41,533 nt of DNA, taken from positions 1 through 41,533 of the forward strand of contig JAJYVT010000025.1 of NCBI GenBank assembly GCA_021791845.1, read 5' to 3'. The translations under genes and the position numbers were made by a program. Below, one piece after another: positions 34,753 through 41,533 of this stretch. This stretch comes from Actinomycetes bacterium (lineage in GTDB: Bacteria; Actinomycetota; Acidimicrobiia; Acidimicrobiales; RAAP-2). The notes beneath the pieces are model-generated. The model had not been told where the DNA came from, ran no database searches, and saw only the letters and a program-made list of their open reading frames with translations. How positions within the stretch are numbered: the first letter of the stretch is position 1; each line of letters starts with the position of its first letter.

Positions 34753-35162
34753 CACGCCGGCTGGTCGCTCCGTCGCTTGCACAGCCACGCGCTCGGGTGG
34801 CCGTCACGGATCTGGCGGCCGTGCTCGTCGACCAGCGCGTCGAGGATGCGCAGCGACAGGTCGTCCGCGCCCTGGCCGGGGGGGCCGGCTGGGGTCCCGG
34901 CGTCCTCGTAGCGGCAGGCCACGGTGATGGCGTCCCCCTCGCACTCGTAGGTGAGGTGCAGCCTCCCGTCCTTCGCCCCGCCCACGAGGGAGAGGCAGAG
35001 CTCCTCGACGGCGAGGCGGAGGTCCTCGATGTCCTCCACCCCGAATCCGGCACGCCCGGCAACCGTCGCCGCGGTCAGCCGGGCCAGGACCACGAGATCG
35101 GCTTGCACGGGGATGGACAGGTCCACCGCGAGCGTGGCGGTCTGCCCGCCGGCGGTGCTCAC
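34752..35162 (-). CDS. rsbW: Anti-sigma factor, RsbW/UsfX type
   Basis: A 136-residue HATPase-fold protein expected to bind and inhibit the sigma factor encoded next. The alpha helix LRLAVEELCLSLVGG corresponds to the N-box region, but the position of the Mg-binding Asn is Ser58 and the following His is Gly. Loss of the N-box is, as I recall, also seen in mycobacterial UsfX, so it may be normal for SigF anti-sigmas and may mean weak or absent kinase activity. DDLSLRILDALVDEHGRQIR is the C-terminal part of the fold. GTG overlaps the rsbV stop and its own stop overlaps the sigF ATG. Confidence 0.85.
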   Translation of the reverse strand: MSTAGGQTATLAVDLSIPVQADLVVLARLTAATVAGRAGFGVEDIEDLRLAVEELCLSLVGGAKDGRLHLTYECEGDAITVACRYEDAGTPAGPPGQGADDLSLRILDALVDEHGRQIRDGHPSAWLCKRRSDQPA

Positions 35163-35506
35163 GCCACGCTCCGGACCGCGTCGTCGACGCTGGCGTAGAT
35201 GGGGAACACGCCGGTGAGGCCGGTGATCTCGAACACCTTCAGGATGCGCGGCTCGGTGATGACGAGCGGCAGGTCGCCTCCGGACTCGCGACAGCGCTTG
35301 AGCGCCCCGACGAGCACGCCGAGGGCCGTCGAGTCCAGGAACGTCACGCCGAGGAGGTTCACCACCACGGTCGACTTCCCCGACGTCGCCAGCGCCTGCA
35401 GCCGGTCCCGGAGCGGGGGGGCGGTGGCCACGTCGATCTCGCCGGTGGCAGACACCACGGGGACGCCGTTGACCTCCTCGTCGGCGATCTGGAAGCTCTG
35501 GTCCAT
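35159..35506 (-). CDS. rsbV: Anti-anti-sigma factor, STAS domain
   Basis: A 115-residue STAS protein that, unphosphorylated, should bind the anti-sigma and free the sigma factor. It shows the family strand VVSATGEIDVATAPPLRDRL and the phosphorylation loop VTFLDSTALGVLVGALKRC with Ser59. ATG 35506 has an AGAAGGAGCC ribosome site and starts the domain; the frame is open further upstream but only with an Arg-rich stretch. First gene of the overlapping rsbV-rsbW-sigF set. The 186-base region before it holds no gene that I can support. Confidence 0.9.
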   Translation of the reverse strand: MDQSFQIADEEVNGVPVVSATGEIDVATAPPLRDRLQALATSGKSTVVVNLLGVTFLDSTALGVLVGALKRCRESGGDLPLVITEPRILKVFEITGLTGVFPIYASVDDAVRSVA

Positions 35507-35692
35507 GCTGTGGCTCCTTCTCGAAGGACCTCTCCTCGAGGCCCCCGTGCTCATCGACCGGTTGCGTTGCCGGCGCCGGCGGCGCCTGCAGGGGTTCGTG
35601 GCGCACGATCTGCAACCACGATTGCCCGACCGGTTCCCAGTACCCCGGGCGAGCACTCGCTACACCCGGTCGCGCCCGGCGACGGACGAAGG

Positions 35693-36166
35693 TTACGCCG
35701 GGCAGGGCGCCCGGGGGGACGGCGGTCCCGCCCCGCCGTCGACGGCGAGCTCGAACCACACGACCTTGTGGGATCCCCGCTGCTCCGCCCCCCACGCCGA
35801 GGCCATGGCGTCGACGATGGCCATGCCCCGGCCGTGCTCGCGGTCGCTGCTCGGGTGCAGGACCGTGGGGCGCCCCCCGGCGGCGTCGGCCACCTCCACG
35901 CGGATCAGCACGGGTGAGGCCTCCACCTGGAGGAGGAACCACCCCCCTCCGTGGACCACGGCGTTGGTCAGGATCTCACCGGTCAGGAGCACGGCGGCGT
36001 CCCGGACCCCCTCGGGCGCGGCCCCGAGGGCATCGGCCACCATGTGCCGGGCGTCACGCAGCGACGACGCGTCCCCCGCCACCCGCAGGCGGGGACGGAA
36101 CGCGACGGCATCGGCCCTTGCAGCGTGGCCATGTGCTCGGTCGGCGGTTGCCGTCGTGGTCCCCAT
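35693..36166 (-). CDS. RsbW-like ATPase-domain regulator
   Basis: A 157-residue HATPase_c_2 protein of the anti-sigma/serine-kinase type. The N-box is intact (LLTGEILTNAVVHGGG, Asn68 and His72), and the G-box is HGRGMAIVDAMASAWG. The first 30 residues are His/Ala/Arg-rich. It could phosphorylate the STAS protein encoded downstream or serve another partner. It lies 186 bases upstream of rsbV on the same strand, so co-transcription is uncertain. A GGAAG ribosome site precedes the ATG, and a hairpin stands just upstream. Confidence 0.82.
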   Translation of the reverse strand: MGTTTATADRAHGHAARADAVAFRPRLRVAGDASSLRDARHMVADALGAAPEGVRDAAVLLTGEILTNAVVHGGGWFLLQVEASPVLIRVEVADAAGGRPTVLHPSSDREHGRGMAIVDAMASAWGAEQRGSHKVVWFELAVDGGAGPPSPRAPCPA

Positions 36167-36180
36167 GTGTCTTCCGATTC

Positions 36181-36209
36181 GTGCGGCGCCCCGTCCCTGG
36201 ACGCCGCAC
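36181..36209 (-). promoter_or_regulatory. Leader hairpin of RsbW-like gene
   Basis: GTGCGGCG (36181-36188) pairs with CGCCGCAC (36202-36209), an 8-bp stem with a 13-base loop ending 15 bases before the ATG. It leaves the GGAAG ribosome site free. Function unknown. Confidence 0.3.
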
Positions 36210-36218
36210 TGCCGTACG

Positions 36219-36264
36219 CCGTCCTGCCCGGGTGCCGTGGTTCCGGCGACCGCCGGCAGGACGG
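36219..36264 (-). terminator. Hairpin after valS
   Basis: CCGTCCTGCC (36219-36228) and GGCAGGACGG (36255-36264) form a perfect 10-bp stem with a smaller stem inside the loop. It lies 60 bases past the valS stop on the minus strand and probably ends the valS message before the regulator gene. Confidence 0.5.
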
Positions 36265-36323
36265 TCCCGGTGAGATACGTCTCCGGGACGGCCGCACCTC
36301 AAACGCCGGGTCGAACGCCCGGG

Positions 36324-39137
36324 TCAGCCGGCGGCGTCGGGCTGCTCCAGCTCGACGGTCACCGACGGCTCGCCCTCGGCCAGCTCGATGCCCGCGTCGT
36401 CCACCACGCCGGCGTCGACGACGTCCCGCCTGGCCTGCTCGAAGGAGGCCAGGCGGTCGGGGCGGTCGACCACGTGCAGCCGCGTCACCCGGGCCCGCAT
36501 GGACCGCTTGTTCGCCGTCTTCTCCCGGCGGATGGCTGCGAGCACCTCGGAGGCCGCCTGGAGGACCGGCGTCGGCCCCCACGGGTCGCCCGTCCCCGCC
36601 GGCTCGGCCTTGCCGTCGCCCTCGGCCGCCGCCGCCGTTCCCAGGGCGGGCAGGATCTCGGCCGTCGCCTCCGGCCACGGTGCCCGGTGGACGGACCCCG
36701 ACCGCCACCAGCTCCAGACCTCCTCGGTCACGTACGGGAGGAACGGGGCCAGCAGTCGCAGCTGCACCGACAGGGCGAGGGCGAGGGTCGTCCGGGCCGA
36801 CCGGGCAGCCGGCTCCTCGGGGGCGCCGTAGGCCCTGGACTTCACCAGCTCGAGGTAGTCGTCGCAGAACCCCCAGAAGAACCCCTCGACCGTCTCCAGG
36901 GCCCGGGTGTGGTCGTAGGCCTCCAGGGCGGCCGTGGCCTGGGCGACGACCCCGCCGAGGCGGCGCAGGAGGTCCCGGTCCAAGGGCTCGGTGGCGGCGC
37001 CGGTCCCTGCCGCGCCGGCCTCGCCCAGCCGGCCGAGCACGAACTTGGTGGCGTTGAGGACCTTGATGGCCAGCTTGCGCCCGACCTTCATCTGGCCCTC
37101 GTCGAAGGCGGTGTCCGTGCCGAGCCGGCCCCCGGCAGCCCAGTAGCGGACGGCGTCCGTGCCGTGGCGCTCCAGCAGGGGCAGGGGGGTGGTGACGTTG
37201 CCCTTGGACTTGGACATCTTCTTGCGGTCCGGGTCCACCACGAACCCGGAGATGGCGGCGTCGGTCCACGGGAGGCTGTCGCACTCGAGCTCGGCCCGCA
37301 CGACGCTGGAGAACAGCCAGGTCCGGATGATGTCGTGGGCCTGCGGTCGGAGGTCCATCGGGAAGACCCGGGCGAACAGGTCGGGGTCCTCCTCCCATCC
37401 GGCCACGATGAAGGGCGAGAGCGACGAGGTCGCCCACGTGTCCATCACGTCCGGGTCCCCGACGAACCCGCCGGGCTGGCCCCGTTGGGAGGCGTCGTAG
37501 CCGTCGGGCACGTCGGTGGAGGGGTCGACCGGCAGCCGGTCCTCGGTGGGCACGACCGGCTCGTCGTGACGGACCGTCCCGTCCTCGCCGACCGGGTACC
37601 AGACGGGGAAGGGCACGCCGAAGAACCGCTGGCGGCTGACGTTCCAGTCGCTGTTGAGCCCCTCCACCCAGGCCCGGTACCGGTGCCGCATGAAGGGAGG
37701 GTGCCAGCGGAGCTCCTCGCCCCGAGCGAGCAGGCGGTCGCGCATGGCGAGCGTCCGCACGAACCACTGGCGGGACGAGACGATCTCGAGCGGGCGCTCG
37801 CCCCGCTCGTAGAACTTGACGGGGTGCGTGATGGGGCGCGGCTCGCCGATGAGGGCACCGGCGCCGGCGAGCAGCTCCACGATCCGGGCCTGGGCCTGCC
37901 GGACCGTCCGCCCGGCCAGCTCGCCGTAGGCGACCAGTGCCGCCCCCGGGTCCACCGAGTCCCACCCCGGCGCACCCCAGGGCACGGGCTCGAGCCGCCC
38001 GTCCCGGCCGATGATCGTGCGGGTCGGCAGGTCCAGCTCCCGCCACCACAAGACGTCCGTCGTGTCGCCGAAGGTGCAGATCATGGCGATGCCGGTGCCC
38101 TTGTCGGGCTCGGCCCGCTCGTGCGCGACGACCGGCACCCGCACCCCGAAGAGGGGGGTCACGACCTCCCGGCCGACCAGGCCCCGGTAGCGGTCGTCCC
38201 CCGGGTGGGCGACCAGCGCCACGCAGGCGGGAAGGAGCTCGGGGCGGGTGGTCTCGACGTCGAGGAAGGACGGGCCGTCGGCCGCGCCGGCGCCGTCACC
38301 GGTCAGCGGGAACCGGAGGCGGTGGTAGGCGCCCGGGCGCTCACGGTCCTCCAGCTCGGCCTGGGACACCGCCGTCCGGAAGTCCACGTCCCACAGGGTG
38401 GGCGCCTCGTGCTGGTACGCCTGTCCCCGGGCGAGCATCCGGAGGAAGCTGCGTTGCGACGCCCGGCGCGAGGCGTCGCCGATGGTCGTGTAGCCGTAGG
38501 ACCAGTCGACGGAGAGGCCCAAGGTGCGCCACGTGTGCTCGTAGACCCGCTCGTCCTCGATCGTCAGCCGCCGGCACAGCTCGATGAAGTTGGGCCGCGA
38601 GACCGGGATCGGGTCCTCGGGCGGCTGGGCGGGCGGCTCGAACCCCGGGTCGTAGGGGAGCTCGGGGTCGCAGCGGACCCCGAAGTAGTTCTGGACCCGG
38701 CGCTCGGTGGGCAGGCCGTTGTCGTCCCAGCCCATGGGGTAGAGGACCGCCTTGCCCCGCATCCGCTGGAACCGGGCCACCACGTCGGTGTGCGTGTAGG
38801 AGAAGACGTGACCGATGTGAAGGGAGCCCGAGACCGTCGGCGGCGGCGCGTCGATGGCGAAGACGGCCTCCTTGGGCGCTGTCCGGTCGAAGCGGTAGGT
38901 GCCCTGCGCCTCCCATGCGGCCGACCACTTCTGCTCCAGGCCGTCGATGGACGGCCGCTCCGGGACCCGCAGCACCGGCAGCAGGCCGGGGGCGACGCCG
39001 TCCCCGCCGGTCTCGGGAGGGTCGGCGGCCGGGTCGGGGTCGACCGGGGCTCCTGCACCTCGGGCGCTGCGGGGGTCGGCGCCGTCCGTGGGGCCGGAGG
39101 TGGCGGCGGGATCGGGGCTGGAGTCGGGAGCGGACAT
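36324..39137 (-). CDS. valS: Valyl-tRNA synthetase, archaeal-like type
   Basis: A 937-residue class I synthetase charging tRNA-Val. The HIGH motif is in APPPTVSGSLHIGHVFSYTH, and KMSKSKGN is present (DPDRKKMSKSKGNVTTPLPL). The segment after HIGH, LYPMGWDDNGLPTERRVQNY, is the form I associate with archaeal and some bacterial (for example Rickettsia) ValS, whereas most bacterial ValS have a GTDHAGIATQ version. The editing domain (ETTRPELLPACVALVAHPGD) and anticodon domain (WSWWRSGSVHRAPWPE) are seen. A 50-residue acidic Pro-rich extension precedes the core. The ATG is only 20 bases from the divergent cysS start. Confidence 0.94.
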   Translation of the reverse strand: MSAPDSSPDPAATSGPTDGADPRSARGAGAPVDPDPAADPPETGGDGVAPGLLPVLRVPERPSIDGLEQKWSAAWEAQGTYRFDRTAPKEAVFAIDAPPPTVSGSLHIGHVFSYTHTDVVARFQRMRGKAVLYPMGWDDNGLPTERRVQNYFGVRCDPELPYDPGFEPPAQPPEDPIPVSRPNFIELCRRLTIEDERVYEHTWRTLGLSVDWSYGYTTIGDASRRASQRSFLRMLARGQAYQHEAPTLWDVDFRTAVSQAELEDRERPGAYHRLRFPLTGDGAGAADGPSFLDVETTRPELLPACVALVAHPGDDRYRGLVGREVVTPLFGVRVPVVAHERAEPDKGTGIAMICTFGDTTDVLWWRELDLPTRTIIGRDGRLEPVPWGAPGWDSVDPGAALVAYGELAGRTVRQAQARIVELLAGAGALIGEPRPITHPVKFYERGERPLEIVSSRQWFVRTLAMRDRLLARGEELRWHPPFMRHRYRAWVEGLNSDWNVSRQRFFGVPFPVWYPVGEDGTVRHDEPVVPTEDRLPVDPSTDVPDGYDASQRGQPGGFVGDPDVMDTWATSSLSPFIVAGWEEDPDLFARVFPMDLRPQAHDIIRTWLFSSVVRAELECDSLPWTDAAISGFVVDPDRKKMSKSKGNVTTPLPLLERHGTDAVRYWAAGGRLGTDTAFDEGQMKVGRKLAIKVLNATKFVLGRLGEAGAAGTGAATEPLDRDLLRRLGGVVAQATAALEAYDHTRALETVEGFFWGFCDDYLELVKSRAYGAPEEPAARSARTTLALALSVQLRLLAPFLPYVTEEVWSWWRSGSVHRAPWPEATAEILPALGTAAAAEGDGKAEPAGTGDPWGPTPVLQAASEVLAAIRREKTANKRSMRARVTRLHVVDRPDRLASFEQARRDVVDAGVVDDAGIELAEGEPSVTVELEQPDAAG

Positions 39138-39157
39138 GTCCGCGTTACCGTACCTTC
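39138..39157. promoter_or_regulatory. 20-bp divergent promoter region valS/cysS
   Basis: The whole spacer is 20 bases, with GTTACCGTACC in the middle. TACCGT (39146-39151) ends six bases before the cysS ATG. On the other strand TACGGT ends nine bases before the valS ATG, in nearly the same place. Both -35 regions must lie inside the opposite gene. Both mRNAs would be leaderless or nearly so. Confidence 0.45.
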
Positions 39158-40564
39158 ATGTTGCGGCTGCACGACACGGCGACGGGATCGGTCCGCCCCC
39201 TGGAGCTCAGGGAGCCCGGCCAGGTGTCGCTCTACGTGTGCGGGCCGACCGTCTACGGCCCCCCGCACATCGGCCACGGCCGGTTCACCCTCGTGTTCGA
39301 CATCCTGCGCCGGTACCTCGCCTTCTCGGGGCTCCGGGTGCGCCACGTGTCCAACGTGACCGACGTGGACGACAAGATCATCGAGCGGGCGGCCCGGGAG
39401 GGGCGCACCGAGGCCGAGGTGGCGGCCGAGTGCGAGGCCGAGTGGTGGGCGGCCATGGACGCGCTGGGCGCGCTGCGCCCCGACGACGCACCCCACGCCA
39501 CGGCCTACGTCCCCGGGATGGTGGCGCTCATCGCCGACCTCGTCGCCCGGGGAGCGGCGTACGAGACCGACGACGGCGTCTACATGCGCGTCGACGCGGT
39601 GCCCGACTACGGCCTCCTGGCGCAGCAGCCCCTGAGCTCCCTGCGGGCCGGCGCCCGGGTGGAGGCCACGGAGGGCAAGCGCTCGCCCCTCGACTTCGCG
39701 CTGTGGAAGAAGGCCAAGCCCGGCGAGCCCCAGTGGCGCTCCCCGTGGGGGCCGGGGCGGCCGGGCTGGCACACCGAGTGCGTGGTCATGTCGCTCGACC
39801 TCCTGGGCGAGGGGTTCGACCTCCACGGCGGGGGCCAGGACCTGATGTTCCCCCACCACGAGAACGAGCGCGCGCAGGCGGTCGCCGAGGGGAAGGACTT
39901 CGCCCACTACTGGGTGCACAACGGCATGGTGACGGTGGGCGGGGAGAAGATGTCGAAGTCGCTCCGCAATTTCTCCACGATCGCCGAGCTGCTGGCGTCG
40001 CACGACTCGCGTGCCTACCGGCTGCTGGTGCTGCGCGCGCACTACCGCCGGCCGGTCGAGGTGACGCAGGAGACGATCGCCGACGCCGAGCGGGGGCTGG
40101 CGCGGTTGGACGGCCTGGCACGCCGGCTCTCGTTGCCGGACCCGTTGGCGGCGGCACCGGGCGGCGCGCTGGTGCGGGCGCAGGCGGTGGCCGCCGCGCC
40201 GTCCGGTGTGGAGGAGGACGCGGTCGATCGCTTCTGCGAGCACATGGACGACGACCTGGACACGCCCGGCGCCATGGCCGGCGTGTTCGACCTCGTCAGC
40301 CGGGCCCACGCCGCGGCCGACGAGGGTGACGAGAAGACGGCCAGCCGGCTCGGGACAACGGTGGCCGTCCTCGCCGGCGCGGTGGGACTGGCGCTCCGGA
40401 AGGGTGTCGCCGAGGTGGACGAGGGCACGCGTCGGCTCGTGGACGAACGCGATGCCGCCCGTCGAGCCCGCGACTTCGCCCGCGCCGACGCCATCCGGGA
40501 CGAGCTCGTCGCCGCCGGCTGGGTGGTGGAGGACGGCGCCGGCGGCACGGTGGTGCATCGCTGA
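39158..40564 (+). CDS. cysS: Cysteinyl-tRNA synthetase
   Basis: A 468-residue class I synthetase charging tRNA-Cys. Zn ligand and HIGH motif: CGPTVYGPPHIGHGR (Cys28, HIGH 37-40). Also NVTDVDDKIIERA, the second Zn-binding region WHTECVVMSLDLLGEGFDLH with GGGQDLMFPHHENERAQ, and KMSKS at residues 264-268. The C-terminal DFARADAIRDELVAAGWVVE is the usual CysS tail, so this is the synthetase and not the shorter mycothiol ligase MshC. ATG 39158 begins the family N-terminus. There is no ribosome site, consistent with a leaderless message. Confidence 0.95.
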   Translation: MLRLHDTATGSVRPLELREPGQVSLYVCGPTVYGPPHIGHGRFTLVFDILRRYLAFSGLRVRHVSNVTDVDDKIIERAAREGRTEAEVAAECEAEWWAAMDALGALRPDDAPHATAYVPGMVALIADLVARGAAYETDDGVYMRVDAVPDYGLLAQQPLSSLRAGARVEATEGKRSPLDFALWKKAKPGEPQWRSPWGPGRPGWHTECVVMSLDLLGEGFDLHGGGQDLMFPHHENERAQAVAEGKDFAHYWVHNGMVTVGGEKMSKSLRNFSTIAELLASHDSRAYRLLVLRAHYRRPVEVTQETIADAERGLARLDGLARRLSLPDPLAAAPGGALVRAQAVAAAPSGVEEDAVDRFCEHMDDDLDTPGAMAGVFDLVSRAHAAADEGDEKTASRLGTTVAVLAGAVGLALRKGVAEVDEGTRRLVDERDAARRARDFARADAIRDELVAAGWVVEDGAGGTVVHR

Positions 40565-40678
40565 CGTCGCCCGGCGCGGCCAGGTGCAGGAGGGGGGGTC
40601 CGCCCCGCCGCGCCGCGCCGCGCGATCGGGCGCGGGCGGGGGTGCGCGTCCAACCCGGTCCAGGGTGCCGGCGGCTGC

Positions 40679-40726
40679 TAGCGTCCCATCGTCAACGGGA
40701 ACCCCGGCCGGCAGTGCGTGCCGGGG
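40679..40726 (+). promoter_or_regulatory. Cold-shock gene leader with hairpin
   Basis: TAGCGT (40679-40684) is a candidate -10 element. It would give a leader of about 110 bases. In it CCCCGGC (40702-40708) pairs with GCCGGGG (40720-40726). Long structured leaders are known for cold-shock genes, where they affect translation with temperature; that role here is inferred. The rest of 40565-40800 shows no gene. Confidence 0.35.
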
Positions 40727-40800
40727 CACCCGGCGGGCAGGCAGCCAATGCCCACGCCCGTAGGCGCAACAGCAAGCAGGAGTGAAAGGGGATCGCCACC

Positions 40801-41010
40801 GTGGCATCGGGGACGGTCAAGTGGTTCAATGCGGAGAAGGGCTACGGGTTCATCTCGCAGCCCGACGGGGGGGCTGACGTCTTCGTCCACCACTCCGCCA
40901 TTCAGATGAACGGGTACCGCGTGCTCGAAGAGGGGCAAGCGGTCGAGTTCGTCGTCGAGGAGGGCCCGAAGGGCCTCATGGCAAAGGACGTTCGCCCGAC
41001 GCTCGCCTGA
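40801..41010 (+). CDS. Cold-shock protein, CspA family
   Basis: A 69-residue single-stranded nucleic-acid-binding protein. The whole protein is one cold-shock domain: [20 protein letters not shown] carries RNP1 (KGYGFI), and [11 protein letters not shown] carries RNP2 (VFVHH). Csp proteins act as RNA chaperones. GTG start with AAAGGGG upstream. It stands alone, with a leader hairpin before it and a terminator hairpin after it. Confidence 0.96.
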   Translation: MASGTVKWFNAEKGYGFISQPDGGADVFVHHSAIQMNGYRVLEEGQAVEFVVEEGPKGLMAKDVRPTLA

Positions 41011-41023
41011 TCCTGCTGTCCCT

Positions 41024-41040
41024 CCCCGGCCACGCCGGGG
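41024..41040 (+). terminator. Terminator hairpin after csp
   Basis: CCCCGGC, loop CAC, GCCGGGG, a compact 7-bp GC stem 13 bases after the csp stop. No U-tract follows. Confidence 0.6.
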
Positions 41041-41197
41041 TCGCACCGCCGCCGACCGCCTGCCGCGCTGGGCGCGCGCGGGCGTCGGCACTTCGTCCGG
41101 TGATGCACCAGCGGGCGGTGCCGCGCGCCTTCGCGCCGGTCACCCCACGAGCCCGGCCCGTGCCGCGTGCGTCCTCGGACGGTGCACCGACGTCTGG

Positions 41198-41214
41198 TTA
41201 CTCCTGAGTAATAT
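41198..41214 (+). promoter_or_regulatory. Inverted repeat and -10 element upstream of acyl-CoA dehydrogenase gene
   Basis: TTACTCCTGAGTAA (41198-41211) is an inverted repeat with 6-bp arms, resembling TetR-family operator half-sites. TAATAT (41209-41214) overlaps its end and looks like a -10 element. The transcript would start near 41221, leaving a leader of about 60 bases. The rest of 41041-41197 shows no gene. Confidence 0.45.
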
Positions 41215-41282
41215 CGGGTACGACGCTCCTGTGGAGCACCGGTGCCCGCCGGCGCCGGCCCGAGCCTGAAGGGAAGCAGACG

Positions 41283-41533
41283 ATGGGTGAGTTCTCGCTC
41301 GAGCTCAACGAGGACCAGCTGCAGATCCAGAAGTGGGTGCACGACTTCGCCGAGAACGTCGTGCGGCCCGCCGCCCACGAGTGGGACGAGCGGGAGGAGA
41401 CCCCGTGGCCCATCATCGAGGAGGCGGCCAAGATCGGGCTCTACTCGTTCGATTTTGTCGCCAACTGCTTCCTGGACCCGACCGGACTGCAGATGGCCCT
41501 GGTCAACGAGGAGATGAGCTGGGGTGACGCCGG
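41283..41533 (+). CDS. Acyl-CoA dehydrogenase, N-terminal part
   Basis: The first 83 codons of a gene cut by the window end. The protein starts MGEFSLELNEDQLQIQKWVH and continues FAENVVRPAAHEWDEREETP, WPIIEEAAKIGLYSFDF and MALVNEEMSWGDAG. This is the N-terminal helical domain of FAD-dependent acyl-CoA dehydrogenases, which make the first double bond in fatty-acid breakdown. AAGGGAAG precedes the ATG. The inverted repeat upstream suggests control by a TetR-like regulator. Chain-length specificity cannot be judged from this piece. Confidence 0.85.
   Translation, partial: MGEFSLELNEDQLQIQKWVHDFAENVVRPAAHEWDEREETPWPIIEEAAKIGLYSFDFVANCFLDPTGLQMALVNEEMSWGDA

Noticed and set aside
35507-35692. A SigF-type promoter before rsbV
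   Set aside because: GGGTAC and GGGTGT occur on the minus strand, but neither has a GTTT-like -35 element at the right distance.
35199-39359. A 1386-codon open frame on the plus strand
   Set aside because: It runs antisense to valS, rsbV and the RsbW-like gene, which are certain by their motifs. Its product is Gly/Arg/Pro-rich with no domain, a shadow frame of GC-rich DNA.

Overview
The window reads as chromosomal DNA of a very GC-rich, flagellated actinobacterium. The reasons are GTG starts, GTGA/ATGA gene overlaps, a SigF-type sigma factor with its anti-sigma and anti-anti-sigma partners, an F420-type (Ddn-like) oxidoreductase, and an IdeR/DtxR-type iron box. Flagella together with these traits would fit a member of the Acidimicrobiia or a relative, but that placement is inference and no rRNA gene is present to settle it. 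No tRNA or rRNA genes, insertion sequences, phage genes or CRISPR arrays were recognised.

Layout. (1) 1-7764, plus strand: the end of a flagellar operon, flgD (C-terminus only), flgE, fliM, fliN, fliO, fliP, fliQ, fliR, flhB, closed by a translationally coupled DUF1707 membrane protein. The genes usually found between flgE and fliM in Gram-positive operons (flbD, motA, motB, fliL) are absent, and FliM lacks the usual N-terminal CheY-binding peptide. (2) 7765-8144: a repeat-rich intergenic region with a good promoter and a doubtful small ORF. (3) 8145-11717: an amidohydrolase and two oligopeptide-type ABC permeases with no ATPase or binding protein. (4) 11718-15560: an iron ABC transporter (lipoprotein, fused permease, ATPase) behind an IdeR-like box, then a Nudix hydrolase. 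(5) 16202-17755: a compact module of a ribbon-helix-helix protein, a DUF4097 repeat protein and a coupled 45-residue ORF, preceded by a striking array of TGACGTCA-type operator boxes. (6) 17805-24362: nagA, an LPG-synthase-TM-like membrane protein, a Ddn-like oxidoreductase, 3-hydroxyacyl-CoA dehydrogenase, a flavin-reductase-like protein and a SpoIIE-type phosphatase.

(7) 24462-32866: central carbohydrate metabolism. glgP, glgX and rpiA run on the plus strand and meet pgi-gnd-pgl on the minus strand. Together they release glucose units from glycogen and route hexose phosphate through the pentose phosphate pathway, but zwf is missing from the cluster. (8) 32942-36166, minus strand: an ATPase-fold regulator, then rsbV-rsbW-sigF as an overlapping partner-switching operon, followed by an NAD-dependent epimerase. 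(9) 36324-41533: divergent valS and cysS with only 20 bp between their start codons, a cold-shock gene, and the start of an acyl-CoA dehydrogenase gene cut by the window edge.

Several genes carry a -10-like hexamer ending six to eight bases before the start codon, which suggests leaderless mRNAs. The strongest candidate for something undescribed is the RHH/DUF4097 module with its operator array. The structured RNA between flgE and fliM and the upstream-ORF repeat before the amidohydrolase are secondary candidates.
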